From contig CAMBPQ010000018.1 of the NCBI GenBank assembly GCA_945869735.1, positions 1 through 52,129 of the forward strand: a stretch of 52,129 bases of DNA. The letters run 5' to 3'. Below the pieces are notes generated by a model that searched no databases, had not been told where the DNA came from, and worked only from the letters and a program-made list of their open reading frames with translations. The DNA comes from Planctomicrobium piriforme (lineage in GTDB: Bacteria; Planctomycetota; Planctomycetia; Pirellulales; UBA1268). The position numbers were made by a program, and so were the translations under genes. Numbering within the stretch: the stretch's first letter is position 1; each line of letters starts with the position of its first letter. Positions 39,106 to 47,504 of this stretch are shown here, in pieces.

Positions 39106-40056
39106 GTGCCCCCCGCGCCCCGCAAGGTGATCATCGACTGCGATCCCGGCATCGACGATGCCGTGGCGCTGCTCATGGCGCTGTTCGACCCGCGGCTGGA
39201 GGTGCTGGCCGTGACGGCGGTGGGTGGCAGCATCGGGTCGGAGCAGGCGACCGCCAATGTTCAGTCGCTGGTCTCGTTTCTCGATCCGGCCCGGCTGCCG
39301 CGATTCGGTGTCGCCGCGACTGACGTCGCCCCGGCGGAGAAGCCGTACAGCATGCACGGCCCCGACGGCCTCGGTGGCGCCGTGGAGCTACCCCGGGTGC
39401 AACTCCACGGCGGCCATGCGTCGGAGAAGGTGATCTGGGAGTGCCTCAAGGCCAACCCGCGGGAAATAACGATCCTCGCGCTCGGTCCCCTCACCAATAT
39501 CGCCCGCGTCTTCAAGCGGGATCCGTCGATCGTGGCGCTCGTCGGCGGCCTTGTGATCTCTGGCGGCACCGTCAACGCGACGGGCAACGCGAGTCCGGTG
39601 GCCGACCTCAACTTCTACTGTGATCCGCAGGCAGCCCGCCACGTGATCCGCGAGCCGGTCGCGAAGACGGTCGTGCCGCTGGAGACGTCGTCGCAGGTGC
39701 TGCTCGGGTTCGATCTGCTCGAGCAGTTGCCGCGGGAGTTTTCCCGAGCGGGCAAACTGCTGCGACAGATGCTCCCTCACGCCTTTCGTGCCCACCGGCA
39801 GATCCTGGGCAGCGAGGGCATCTGGCTCCACGACGTGGTCGCCCTGGTGGCAGCCACGAACCCGGAGCTCTTCGAACGGGTGACGGTGGCCGCCGATGTG
39901 GAGACTGCCGGCGAGATCACGTCTGGCATGCTCGTTGTCGACCGTCGCCAGAACCGCTTAGCGCGGCCCAACCTCGACCTGCTCGTCGGCTGCGACGCCA
40001 CCGCCGTCACCGACTGCATCCTCCGCGGCTTCGCCGCCGCCGCGGACGCCACGTGA
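39106..40056 (+). CDS. Nucleoside hydrolase, inosine-uridine preferring type
   Basis: 316 aa. It hydrolyses the N-glycosidic bond of a ribonucleoside to give ribose and base. The N-terminal Ca-binding signature IIDCDPGIDDAVALLMAL has Asp11, Asp13, Asp17 and Asp18. A conserved strand ILALGPLTNIARVF and VALVGGLVISGG follow, then ASPVADLNFYCDPQAARHVI with the second Asp ligand. The C-terminal IWLHDVVALVAA carries the last histidine/aspartate block. I used GTG 39106 (VPPAPRKVIIDCD); the frame continues upstream but codes Arg/Pro-rich residues that overlap the trpD promoter. Confidence 0.9.
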   Translation: MPPAPRKVIIDCDPGIDDAVALLMALFDPRLEVLAVTAVGGSIGSEQATANVQSLVSFLDPARLPRFGVAATDVAPAEKPYSMHGPDGLGGAVELPRVQLHGGHASEKVIWECLKANPREITILALGPLTNIARVFKRDPSIVALVGGLVISGGTVNATGNASPVADLNFYCDPQAARHVIREPVAKTVVPLETSSQVLLGFDLLEQLPREFSRAGKLLRQMLPHAFRAHRQILGSEGIWLHDVVALVAATNPELFERVTVAADVETAGEITSGMLVVDRRQNRLARPNLDLLVGCDATAVTDCILRGFAAAADAT

Positions 40057-40073
40057 CCCGTTTCGACGCGGCC

Positions 40074-40096
40074 GGCAGGAAGCCCCAAGCGCGGGG
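40074..40096 (-). repeat. REP-like end motif, solitary
   Basis: GGCAGGAAGCCCCAAGCGCGGGG lies here, the complement of the family B end motif with its inner part (CGAGCG) missing. It begins 18 bp after the nucleoside hydrolase stop, and copy 3 of family A follows 46 bp further on. Confidence 0.65.
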
Positions 40097-40142
40097 ACCG
40101 GACCGCATCTGCTTTGTGGCATAGCGGCGAGACGCCACCTTG

Positions 40143-40267
40143 GAGGACGGAGGCCAGGGGTCGGCGAACGCTCGAGGAGCCTTGGGCGTATTCTCGCCCC
40201 GGCGACAATCCGCAGGACCGCGCAGCGGCGACTTTTGCCGCCCCCGAGCCGGCGTTCCACGTAAGTC
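40143..40267 (+). repeat. Family A intergenic repeat, copy 3 with an internal insertion
   Basis: 125 bp. Both ends match copies 1 and 2 (GGGGTCGGCGAACGCTCGAG near the left; ACTTTTGCCGCCCCCGAGCC at the right), and the GGGCG-TATTCT-CGCCC hairpin is kept. After CGGCGAC it has a roughly 21-base insertion (AATCCGCAGGACCGCGCAGC) before a second GGCGAC, so the insert is bracketed by a GGCGAC duplication. It lies between convergent genes, 88 bp after the nucleoside hydrolase stop. Confidence 0.8.
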
Positions 40268-40303
40268 GAATGTGCTCTCAAGCGCTGACGCTCCTCGCGG
40301 ATG

Positions 40304-41479
40304 CTATTCGAAGTCCTTGCGGCTGGCGACCTTCATCCGCAGCGTCATCCGCTCGCGTTCCCGGAAAATCACGAGTTCGACCGTGCGGTCGAGCGGCGTC
40401 ATGCCGACGAGGCTCATGAGGTGGTCATCATCCTCGACAGGCTTGCCCTCGAACTCGAGGATCACATCGTTGGGGCGGATGCCGGCGAGGTCCGCGGGTG
40501 CGCCCCGGGTCACCGTTTCGACGCGGCTGCCTACGGGCCGCACCATGCCGAGGCGGTCGGCTTCCTGCTGATCAAACTTCTTGTCGAGCGCGACGCCCAG
40601 ATAGGCACGGGGCACCGTGCCGAGTTCCACGAGCTGCCGGGCTACGAAGATCACCATCGGGATCGGGATCGCAAACCCGATGCCTTCGCTGCCTCCCGAG
40701 TTGCTCGCGATCGCCGTGTTGAGCCCCACGACCTCGCCCCGCAGATTGACGAGCGGCCCGCCCGAGTTGCCGGGATTGATTGCGGCGTCGGTCTGGATGA
40801 AGTCCTGGAACTTCACGTTGCCGTCGCCGAGATCCAGGTCGCGTCGGCCCTTGGCCGACACGATGCCGAGCGTCACGGAGTGGGAGAGGCCGAACGGGCT
40901 GCCGATGGCGAGCACGGTGTCGCCGATCCGCAGGGTGTCGCCTTCGGCGAGGCGGGCGGGCTGCAGGTCATCGGCGTCAATAGCGAGCACCGCAATGTCG
41001 GTTCCCGGGTCGGACCAGAGCCGCTTGGGGCGGAGTTCGCGGCCGTCGTCGAGCCGGATCGCGATGTCCTCGAGGGCCGCGCGGTTGACCACGTGCCGGT
41101 TGGTGATCACGGCCGTCACCCCCGCGATCTGGGCGATCACGCCCGACCCGGCCTCGTCCTCGGTCGTCTTGCCGCTGCGGGGCCGGGAGAGCGGCTTGGT
41201 AGCGTCGATGTGGACGACGGCAGGGCGGAGCAGATCGGTGAGCCGCCGCAACTGCCTGCCCTGCGACTCGAGCATTTCCGCGTCGCGTGCCGCCTGCTCG
41301 TAGAGCCGCTCTCGCTCGGCCGCCGACATCCGCACCGTCCGCATCGGGTCGACGCGTTCGGAGCGTCGATCGACGGCGGGGCCGACAGGGGTCAGCGGTG
41401 GCTCGTCTGCGTGGGCAGGAGCAAGGGCCAGCAGGTAGTAGACAGACAGGATGACCGGCGGGAAGCCACGATGGATCAT
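40304..41479 (-). CDS. HtrA/DegP-type serine protease with one PDZ domain
   Basis: 391 aa, exported (N-terminal ILSVYYLLALAPAHADEP). A trypsin-like domain carries the triad His129 (ITNRHVV), Asp161 (GTDIAVL) and Ser239 (INPGNSGGPLV). A single PDZ domain spans about 290-388 (YLGVALDKKF...RGAPADLAGIRPNDVILEFEGKPV). Residues 50-85 form a charged helical segment (RLYEQAARDAEMLESQGRQLRRLTDLL) that may be a coiled coil. It degrades or chaperones misfolded envelope proteins. It is transcribed behind the DksA-like gene (56 bp gap). Confidence 0.93.
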   Translation of the reverse strand: MIHRGFPPVILSVYYLLALAPAHADEPPLTPVGPAVDRRSERVDPMRTVRMSAAERERLYEQAARDAEMLESQGRQLRRLTDLLRPAVVHIDATKPLSRPRSGKTTEDEAGSGVIAQIAGVTAVITNRHVVNRAALEDIAIRLDDGRELRPKRLWSDPGTDIAVLAIDADDLQPARLAEGDTLRIGDTVLAIGSPFGLSHSVTLGIVSAKGRRDLDLGDGNVKFQDFIQTDAAINPGNSGGPLVNLRGEVVGLNTAIASNSGGSEGIGFAIPIPMVIFVARQLVELGTVPRAYLGVALDKKFDQQEADRLGMVRPVGSRVETVTRGAPADLAGIRPNDVILEFEGKPVEDDDHLMSLVGMTPLDRTVELVIFRERERMTLRMKVASRKDFE

Positions 41480-41534
41480 GAAACACTCGCAGGAAGTGAG
41501 AGGCCCGTAGGCTTCAGCATATCCCGGGCGGGTT

Positions 41535-41963
41535 TCAGAGTTCCAGTTCGCGGCTCACCGTCTCCTCGCCGGCCTCCTCCTCGGAAAACCCCTGATCTCC
41601 GGATCCACCCGAGCCCGACCGCTCCAACATCCGCTTGCAGTCGATGCACATCGTGGCATAGGGCAGCGCGTGGAGGCGGGCCATCGGGATCCGGCCACCG
41701 CACACCTCGCACTGGCCGTATTTCCCGGCTTTCATTCGCTCCAACGCGTTTTCGATGCTCGCGAGTTCACGGCTCTCGACCTCCGCCAACTGCGAACTGA
41801 TCTCGTCCTGAGTCGAGTCGTAGGCTGCGTCGACAACGTCGCCTGGTGACTCACTGCGGAGTTCCTTGAGGAGCGACAGATCACCGGCCAACGCGCTGCG
41901 GAGCGCATCGCGCCGCTTGACGAGGATCGACCGCAGGTTCAAGAGGGAGTCTTTGCGTGCCAT
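41535..41963 (-). CDS. DksA/TraR-family zinc-finger protein
   Basis: 142 aa. The C-terminal zinc finger has Cys85-x2-Cys88 (CEVC) and Cys106-x2-Cys109 (CIDC) in GRIPMARLHALPYATMCIDCKRML. A long charged helix (residues 5-80) corresponds to the DksA coiled coil that reaches RNA polymerase. Such proteins adjust transcription with ppGpp, and shorter members act in stress response. The tip Asp pair of E. coli DksA is not clearly present, so ppGpp synergy is unproven. It precedes the HtrA gene by 56 bp, suggesting co-transcription of a regulator and an envelope protease. The 172-bp upstream gap has no other gene. Confidence 0.88.
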   Translation of the reverse strand: MARKDSLLNLRSILVKRRDALRSALAGDLSLLKELRSESPGDVVDAAYDSTQDEISSQLAEVESRELASIENALERMKAGKYGQCEVCGGRIPMARLHALPYATMCIDCKRMLERSGSGGSGDQGFSEEEAGEETVSRELEL

Positions 41964-42135
41964 GGGTGCCGTTCCTTACCCCTTCGGGGCAGTGAAAAAC
42001 CGGCCGCCATACGAGCGACCACAACCAATACTACGGGGCTTGGGGAAGGATGGTTCAGGTCAGTAAAATCGGCAGGACTTGTACGGGAAATGCAGTCAAA
42101 CGCGGTCCTGACAGCTGGGGAAGGAAGGGTCAACT

Positions 42136-42783
42136 TTACGGCCGGATCAGTTGTGGGACTGGCGCGACGGGAATCTGGACTTCCGCGTATTTCAAAACGC
42201 CGGGCACGAAGGGGCTGTTGTAGGCGAGCGTCCGGGGCGGACCGGCGGCGACCCATTCCGGATGCGCGGTCAGCCATTCACGGAGTTTCTCCACGAAGCC
42301 CGCGAAGCGATCCTCGCCGTACGAACCGCGGACGCCGAGCGAGATGACCGTCGTCTCCGGGACGTCCTCGACGATCACGCCGGGATCGGCCGGGTCGGGC
42401 CCAACGGCGCCCATTCCTGCATCGCCGTAGAGAAATGCCATCGATTCGGTCGTGGCCGGCGTGCCGTCTTCGCCGTCCTCGTCCATCACCATCTCGACGG
42501 GGGCGGTCATCGCGATCTCGTTCCGCTTGATGTGACGGAAGAGCTTCATGAAGGAGCCGTCGTTTCCGCGGCTCCCCGACGTGGCCCGCGCGAGCCGGTG
42601 CGCAGGATAGGTCTTGGTGATCACCTCGCCCACGGGTCCCGGCGCCGGAAAGCCCGCGGGGAGTTTTGCCTCGGTGATCATCATCGGCTTGCGCACGGCA
42701 TCCTCCTCTGCGGCGGAGGCAACGAAAGCCAAACCCGCGGCGACAGCGATTGCGAGCGGCATGGCATGACGACGGAAAAACAT
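42136..42783 (-). CDS. SOUL-family heme-binding-like secreted protein
   Basis: 215 aa. The signal peptide is MPLAIAVAAGLAFVASAAEE (residues 8-26). The SOUL domain is shown by GNDGSFMKLFRHIKRNEIAMTAPVEMVMD and later YGEDRFAGFVEKLREWLTAHPEWV, as in SOUL/p22HBP proteins. These bind heme or tetrapyrroles in eukaryotes and some bacteria; heme binding here is inference. It is read away from the DksA-like gene's 5' side (172 bp gap) and preceded by a tandem family B region. Confidence 0.85.
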   Translation of the reverse strand: MFFRRHAMPLAIAVAAGLAFVASAAEEDAVRKPMMITEAKLPAGFPAPGPVGEVITKTYPAHRLARATSGSRGNDGSFMKLFRHIKRNEIAMTAPVEMVMDEDGEDGTPATTESMAFLYGDAGMGAVGPDPADPGVIVEDVPETTVISLGVRGSYGEDRFAGFVEKLREWLTAHPEWVAAGPPRTLAYNSPFVPGVLKYAEVQIPVAPVPQLIRP

Positions 42784-42863
42784 GGGGATCTCCTGGAATG
42801 AAAGGCACCGTATTCTACGTTCAACGGAGACTTCGTGGGTTCAGGGTTGCTCGTGTCTCTCCA

Positions 42864-43195
42864 TCAGGGAGCCCCAAGCGCGAGCGCGGGGTATCCGGGT
42901 CGCATCGAGACGGTGCCGGATTGGTTCACCGGGGCTGACATGCTCGGCGCCGGGGATTTTGCGACAGGATGCATGGCTGGCCGACTGGGCGTCGCTCGTG
43001 AGTCGCAAAGATTCCCGGCTTCTGCGCGTGCCACCCCCGGCTCCTCACGATCGGGAGCCGGGTGGATCAACCATGGGTGTTGCCTCCCGTCAGGAAGCCC
43101 CAAGCGCGAGCGCGGGGTATACGGGTCGCACTGAATCGGTGCCGGATTGGTTCACCGGGTGTGACATGCTCGGCGCCGGGTGGGGCATCTGCGGC
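42864..43195 (-). repeat. Family B intergenic repeat, tandem array on minus strand
   Basis: Two head-to-tail units lie on the minus strand. The end motif GCCCCAAGCGCGAGCGCGGG occurs at 42871 and again at 43097, a 226-bp period. The first unit is complete (TTTTGCGACAGGATGCATGG, CTCGTGAGTCGCAAAG, CCCGGCTCCTCACGATCGGGAG). The second is truncated after CGGTGCCGGATTGGTTCACCG...GACATGCTCGGCGCCGG, at about 43181-43195. It fills most of the 429-bp gap between the SOUL gene and the PLP decarboxylase gene, both minus-strand. Confidence 0.85.
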
Positions 43196-43212
43196 GCGGC
43201 TGGGAGGCCGCG

Positions 43213-44682
43213 TCACGGCGGTGCCGAATCCGTGAGCAGTTGCCAGACAGCGACAACGTCGCTCCGCGTCGTCGTTGCCCCGCCGATTGCCAGCCGCAGG
43301 GCGAAGCGGCCGTTGACGCGGGCATGACTGAGGAAACATCGGCCCGAGGCGTTGACACGGTCAAGGAGCCGTCGTGAGGCGTCGTCGCCGGCCCGCAGGG
43401 CGAAGCAAACGAGCGCGAGGCTCGGTTCGACGACGACTTCAAACCGGGGGTCGGCCGCTACCCAGCCGGCAAACTCGCGCGCCCAGTCCACGTGGCTGCG
43501 GATGTGCGTCCGCAGGGCCCCGGCGCCGAGCATGCGGAGCGTCATCCAGAGCTTCAGGGCGCGAAAGCGGCGGCCGAGAGGCACCTGCCAGTCGCTGTAG
43601 TCGATCACGGCTCCACCGTCGCTCGCCTCGTTCCGCAGGTAGTCGGGTTTCATCGACAGGGCCGACACGAGTGCCGCACGGTCGGCGACCCACAGGGCGT
43701 GGCAGTCGAAGTTGACGAGCAGCCACTTGTGCGGATTGAAGCCCCAGCTGTCGGCGCGATCGGCACCGGCCACGAGTGCGGCGCGGAACTCTGGGCAGAT
43801 CGCAGCGGCGCCGGCCCACGCGGCATCCACGTGGAGCCAGGCGGAGTGCCGCGACGCGATCGCGGCGACTCCTGGCACGGGATCGATGCCACCTGCCGCC
43901 GTGGTGCCCACGGTGGCGACAACAAAAAACGGCCGGCGTCCGGCCGCTGCATCCTGATCCATCGCGGCCGAGAGCGCGGCGGCATCCATCCGCCCCCAGT
44001 CGTCGACGGGAATCCTCCGCAGCCACGCACGGCCGATGCCGGCGATCCCCGCCGCCTTCTCGACGCTCGAATGGGCGTCAGCGCTCGCGTAGGCGACAAG
44101 CGGCTGGCCGTTTTGGCAGAGCCCTGTGCTGTTTGTGCGGAGCGACGTGGCCCGCTCACGAGCGGCGACGATCGCGCAGAGCACACCGCTCGAGGCTGAG
44201 TCTTGGATCACACCCCCGCCGGCTGAGCCGCTCGCAAACCGCTCGGGCAGGCCGAGCAGCACGCGCAGCCAGTCGAGCACGTGCGTCTCCAGTTCTGTGC
44301 AGGCCGGCGACGTCGCCCAGAGCATCCCCTGCACGCCGAGGCCGGCTACGAGCAACTCGCCGAGGATCGACGGGCTGCTTGCGCTGGCCGGAAAGTAGGC
44401 AAAGAACGAGGGATGCTGCCAGTGCGTGAGTCCCGGCACGACGACGCGGTCGAGGTCGGCGACGACGGCCGTCAGCGGCTCCGGATCCTCGGGCGCGTGG
44501 GGGGGCAGTTCAGACCGCACCCAGCCGGGGGCCACCTGCGACCGCACGGGCCGCGAGGCGAGCGACTCCCAGTAGGAGGCGATCCAGTCGACCACCTCCC
44601 GGCCCTCGCGGCGGAAGCGTTCCGGGTCGAATGGCGGTCCGGCGTGGCCGCCTGACTCAAGCGGAGGATCGCCGTCGCTCAT
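43213..44682 (-). CDS. Group II pyridoxal-phosphate decarboxylase (aromatic amino acid type)
   Basis: 489 aa. It resembles the DDC/glutamate-tyrosine-decarboxylase group. HWQHPSFFAYFPASASSPSILGELL matches the substrate-pocket block of this family. Catalytic PLP Lys lies in WGFNPHKWLLVNFDC, with VVATVGTTAAGGIDPVPGVAAIA and LHVDAAWAGAA in the cofactor domain. An aromatic or related amino acid is the likely substrate, giving an amine; the exact one cannot be read. Its ATG overlaps the yjbQ stop by 4 bp, so it ends the operon that begins near 50.8 kb. Confidence 0.9.
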   Translation of the reverse strand: MSDGDPPLESGGHAGPPFDPERFRREGREVVDWIASYWESLASRPVRSQVAPGWVRSELPPHAPEDPEPLTAVVADLDRVVVPGLTHWQHPSFFAYFPASASSPSILGELLVAGLGVQGMLWATSPACTELETHVLDWLRVLLGLPERFASGSAGGGVIQDSASSGVLCAIVAARERATSLRTNSTGLCQNGQPLVAYASADAHSSVEKAAGIAGIGRAWLRRIPVDDWGRMDAAALSAAMDQDAAAGRRPFFVVATVGTTAAGGIDPVPGVAAIASRHSAWLHVDAAWAGAAAICPEFRAALVAGADRADSWGFNPHKWLLVNFDCHALWVADRAALVSALSMKPDYLRNEASDGGAVIDYSDWQVPLGRRFRALKLWMTLRMLGAGALRTHIRSHVDWAREFAGWVAADPRFEVVVEPSLALVCFALRAGDDASRRLLDRVNASGRCFLSHARVNGRFALRLAIGGATTTRSDVVAVWQLLTDSAPP

Positions 44683-45101
44683 GCGTCGCCCTGCGCGGTG
44701 AGAACGAGTCTGCGGGGCCCGCCCTGGTCGCGGTGCTCGCAGAGATAGATTCCCTGCCAGGTGCCGAGCCGGAGCCGACCATTGGTGATCGGCACGGTCA
44801 CGGCACTGCCGAGCATCGAGGCCTTCACGTGGGCCGGCATGTCGTCGGGCCCTTCGGCGGTGTGTCCATACTGAAAATCCTCACGCGCGATCTCATTGAA
44901 GGCCATCTCCAGATCAAGGGGCACATTGGGGTCGGCGTTCTCATTGATTGAGAGACTCGCCGATGTGTGCTGGATGAAGACGTGGAGCAGCCCGATCCGA
45001 ACGGGCGGCATCTCCCGCAGCGCCGCCTCGATCTCCGGCGTGATCAGGTGAAAGCCCCGGCGGCGTGCCGCGAGCCGCAGATCGGTCTGGAACCAGGCCA
45101 T
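44679..45101 (-). CDS. yjbQ: YjbQ-family protein (UPF0047)
   Basis: 140 aa. The family motif VFIQHTSASLSINENADPNVPLDLEMAFN is followed by GPDDMPAHVKASMLGSAVTVPI and LRLGTWQGIYLCEHRDQGGPR with the conserved histidines. YjbQ proteins bind a phosphate-like ligand and have been linked to secondary thiamine-phosphate synthase activity; I would not claim the reaction here. It starts one base after the stop of the beta-propeller gene and overlaps the decarboxylase start by 4 bp, so translation is coupled on both sides. Confidence 0.92.
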   Translation of the reverse strand: MAWFQTDLRLAARRRGFHLITPEIEAALREMPPVRIGLLHVFIQHTSASLSINENADPNVPLDLEMAFNEIAREDFQYGHTAEGPDDMPAHVKASMLGSAVTVPITNGRLRLGTWQGIYLCEHRDQGGPRRLVLTAQGDA

Positions 45102-45102
45102 G

Positions 45103-46314
45103 CTAGTGGTCCCTGCTTTCGAAGCACCAGATCGTGCCGTCGTCCGACGCGATCACGACCCGGCCGTCGGCGACCGCGGCACCGGCGCCGAAGCCGCTAC
45201 CGGCATCGAACTCCCACGCCGGCGTGCCTGTCGCCACGTCGAGGGCGGCGATCTTTCCGGCAGCGTCGGCGATGAGGGCCACGTCTCGGGCGACCGTGGC
45301 ATCCGGCCCGATGGCGGACACGACGACGGGCGACGCCTCGACACGCCCGCGCATCGGCTGTTGCCACTTCCGTTCGCCGTCGGACACCGCGAACGCCTCG
45401 ACCGCTTTGCCTCGAAAGCCGACGATCGCGATGTCATCCGCGATCGCGGCGCTCGAACGGTAAGACTGCCCGGCCACGGCGGGCTGCTGTCGCCAGGCGA
45501 CCTCCCCCTTCACGAAGTCGATCGCGAAGAAGACGCCCCCCTCGGTGCCGAAGAAGACGCAGTCGCCTGCGACGGCGGGCGTCGTACCGGTGGGCCCGTC
45601 GATCGGCACGGCGGCCGTTTCCATGCCAGTGGCCGCGTCGATCACGTGGAGTTTGCCATCGCAGCCGGCAAGAAACACGCGGTCACCGGCGGCCGTGCGC
45701 GCGACCGTGGGTGAGCAGCGGATCTGGTCGGCGATCGAGTGCTTCCAGAGGAGTTTTCCATCGATGAGATTCAGGCAGGAGAGCGACGCGTCCTGCGAAC
45801 CGACGAGCACGCGGAAGCCGTCTGCGGTCGGCAGGATCGTTGGCCCCCCCGAGATCTCGCCCTCGGTCTCGTAGGTCCAACGGACTTCGCCCGTCGTCGC
45901 ATTGAAGCCCCGGACGACGCCCGTGTCGTCGCCCACCGCGACGGTGCGGGCCGGCCCGTCGCCGGCGACTGCCGCGGCGGATGAAAAGCCGGCGTCATCC
46001 GCCTTGAATGTCCAGCTCGGTTCACCCGTGTCGAGCGCCAGCGCATGAAACGTGCCGTCAAGGTCGCCGACGTAAACCGTGCCGGCGGCGATCACCGGCA
46101 CCGCCGCGAATGAAGTCTTCGTGAACTCGCGGCGCCAGGCTTCGGCGAGGGGCAGGTGGAGCGTGCCGGCCGACCGACCGGTGCCGGCGAGACAGCCTCG
46201 GGCCATGGGCCATGTGTCGGCGGGAGCCACGTCGGTGCGGGGTTCCTCGCCGGCCCCAAACGCACCGACTACGCCCACCAACGCCACCACGACCCATGCG
46301 ATCACGCGGTTCAT
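45103..46314 (-). CDS. Secreted PQQ-like beta-propeller protein
   Basis: 403 aa with a signal peptide (IAWVVVALVGVVGAFGAGEE). It carries repeated propeller blades of the type LYVGDLDGTFHALALDTGEPSWTFK and FNATTGEVRWTYETEGEISGGPTILP, with the recurring GxxxxW and DxxTG patterns. It resembles BamB-like or PQQ-repeat outer-membrane lipoproteins rather than quinoprotein dehydrogenases; no PQQ-ligand set is evident. It overlaps the iron-type alcohol dehydrogenase gene by 4 bp. Why an exported propeller sits inside a cytoplasmic-enzyme operon is unclear. Confidence 0.86.
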   Translation of the reverse strand: MNRVIAWVVVALVGVVGAFGAGEEPRTDVAPADTWPMARGCLAGTGRSAGTLHLPLAEAWRREFTKTSFAAVPVIAAGTVYVGDLDGTFHALALDTGEPSWTFKADDAGFSSAAAVAGDGPARTVAVGDDTGVVRGFNATTGEVRWTYETEGEISGGPTILPTADGFRVLVGSQDASLSCLNLIDGKLLWKHSIADQIRCSPTVARTAAGDRVFLAGCDGKLHVIDAATGMETAAVPIDGPTGTTPAVAGDCVFFGTEGGVFFAIDFVKGEVAWRQQPAVAGQSYRSSAAIADDIAIVGFRGKAVEAFAVSDGERKWQQPMRGRVEASPVVVSAIGPDATVARDVALIADAAGKIAALDVATGTPAWEFDAGSGFGAGAAVADGRVVIASDDGTIWCFESRDH

Positions 46315-47504
46315 CGGGCGGCCTCGTAAATCATCGCGAGATCAGCGGCGGTCACCGGCCGTGGATTGAACGATCTCGTCCACTGCGCCGCCGCGAGCGT
46401 GGCGAGCGACCCGATGTCGGGCGCTGGGATGCTGCATGCCGAGAGCGAGGTCTTCAGCCGCGACGCCCGCAGGAGGTCGGCCAGCCAGGCAGACAGGCGT
46501 TCGCCCGCGGTCGCCGCGTCGGCATCGATGCCGATCTCGCCAAGCAGTTCGCCGTAGCCGGTACCGCAGGCGTGGCTGTTGAATCGCACCACGTGCGGCA
46601 GCATCACGCCGACCGCCTGCCCATGAATCACGCCATGCACAGCCGTGAGCGGGTTGGCGAGCGCGTGGGCCGCGCCGAGCATGGAGTTTTCGATCGCACA
46701 CCCTGCCAGCGCCGCGCCGAGTTGCACGGCCGACCGGGCCGCGATGCTACTGCCGCCATCGACGAACACCCCCGGAAGATGTCCGGCCAGCAGCCGCCAC
46801 GCCTCCCGGGAAAACATCCGCGACACCGGCGTGGCGGCCGTGCTGACGTGGCTCTCCACGGCATGCGACGCCGCGTCGATGCCGGTGAGCGCGACGAGCG
46901 AGAGCGGCTGCGTGAGTGTGAGATTCACGTCGAGGATCGCAACGCGGAACGCGGCCCGTGGATCGCCGCAGGCCATCTTCGCCCCGGAGTCGGAGTCGGT
47001 GATAAGGGCGAACGACTGCGTCTCGCTCCCCGTGCCCGCGGTCGTCGGCACGGCGATCGAGGGGAGCATTGGGCCAGTCGCCGTGTGGTGGCCACGGTAG
47101 TCCTGCATTCGGCCGCCGCACGAGAAGAGAAAGTTGATCCCCTTCGCGCAGTCCATCGAACTGCCGCCCCCGAGTCCCACGAGCAGGTCGGGCCTGAAGC
47201 GGCGGGCCACCGCCGTGCCCGCCTCGACCTCCAGCGTCGAGGGATTTTCGGTGAACGCCGAGAAGACGGCGGTGGCGATCCCCTCGGCTTCGAGCGACTC
47301 GACGCCCGCGGCGGCGTGACCGGCTTCGACGATGCCAGGATCGCTCACCACGAGCACACGGGAGGCCCCGAGTTCACGGCCGAGACCGCCGAGCCGTGCC
47401 ACCGACCCGGGCCCCACGATGAGTCGGGTCAGGGACTGAAAGCCAAACGTGAGTGGATCCGATGACTGCGGCACGAGGCATTCCGACTGTGTGGCGTCTG
47501 TCAC
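46311..47504 (-). CDS. Iron-containing alcohol dehydrogenase
   Basis: 397 aa. A group III alcohol dehydrogenase. The nucleotide site is VGLGGGSSMDCAKGINF, PTTAGTGSETQSFALI follows, and the metal ligands lie in LTGIDAASHAVESH and AHALANPLTAVHGVIHGQAVGVMLPHVV. It interconverts an alcohol and an aldehyde with NAD(P)H. The GTG start at 47504 shares its TGA with the upstream aldehyde dehydrogenase stop (GTGA), so the two are translationally coupled. Coupling suggests aldehyde made by the dehydrogenase is passed on. Confidence 0.93.
   Translation of the reverse strand: MTDATQSECLVPQSSDPLTFGFQSLTRLIVGPGSVARLGGLGRELGASRVLVVSDPGIVEAGHAAAGVESLEAEGIATAVFSAFTENPSTLEVEAGTAVARRFRPDLLVGLGGGSSMDCAKGINFLFSCGGRMQDYRGHHTATGPMLPSIAVPTTAGTGSETQSFALITDSDSGAKMACGDPRAAFRVAILDVNLTLTQPLSLVALTGIDAASHAVESHVSTAATPVSRMFSREAWRLLAGHLPGVFVDGGSSIAARSAVQLGAALAGCAIENSMLGAAHALANPLTAVHGVIHGQAVGVMLPHVVRFNSHACGTGYGELLGEIGIDADAATAGERLSAWLADLLRASRLKTSLSACSIPAPDIGSLATLAAAQWTRSFNPRPVTAADLAMIYEAAR

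Noticed and set aside
40301-41800. Antisense frame over the HtrA gene
   Set aside because: HtrA catalytic triad and PDZ are on the minus strand.
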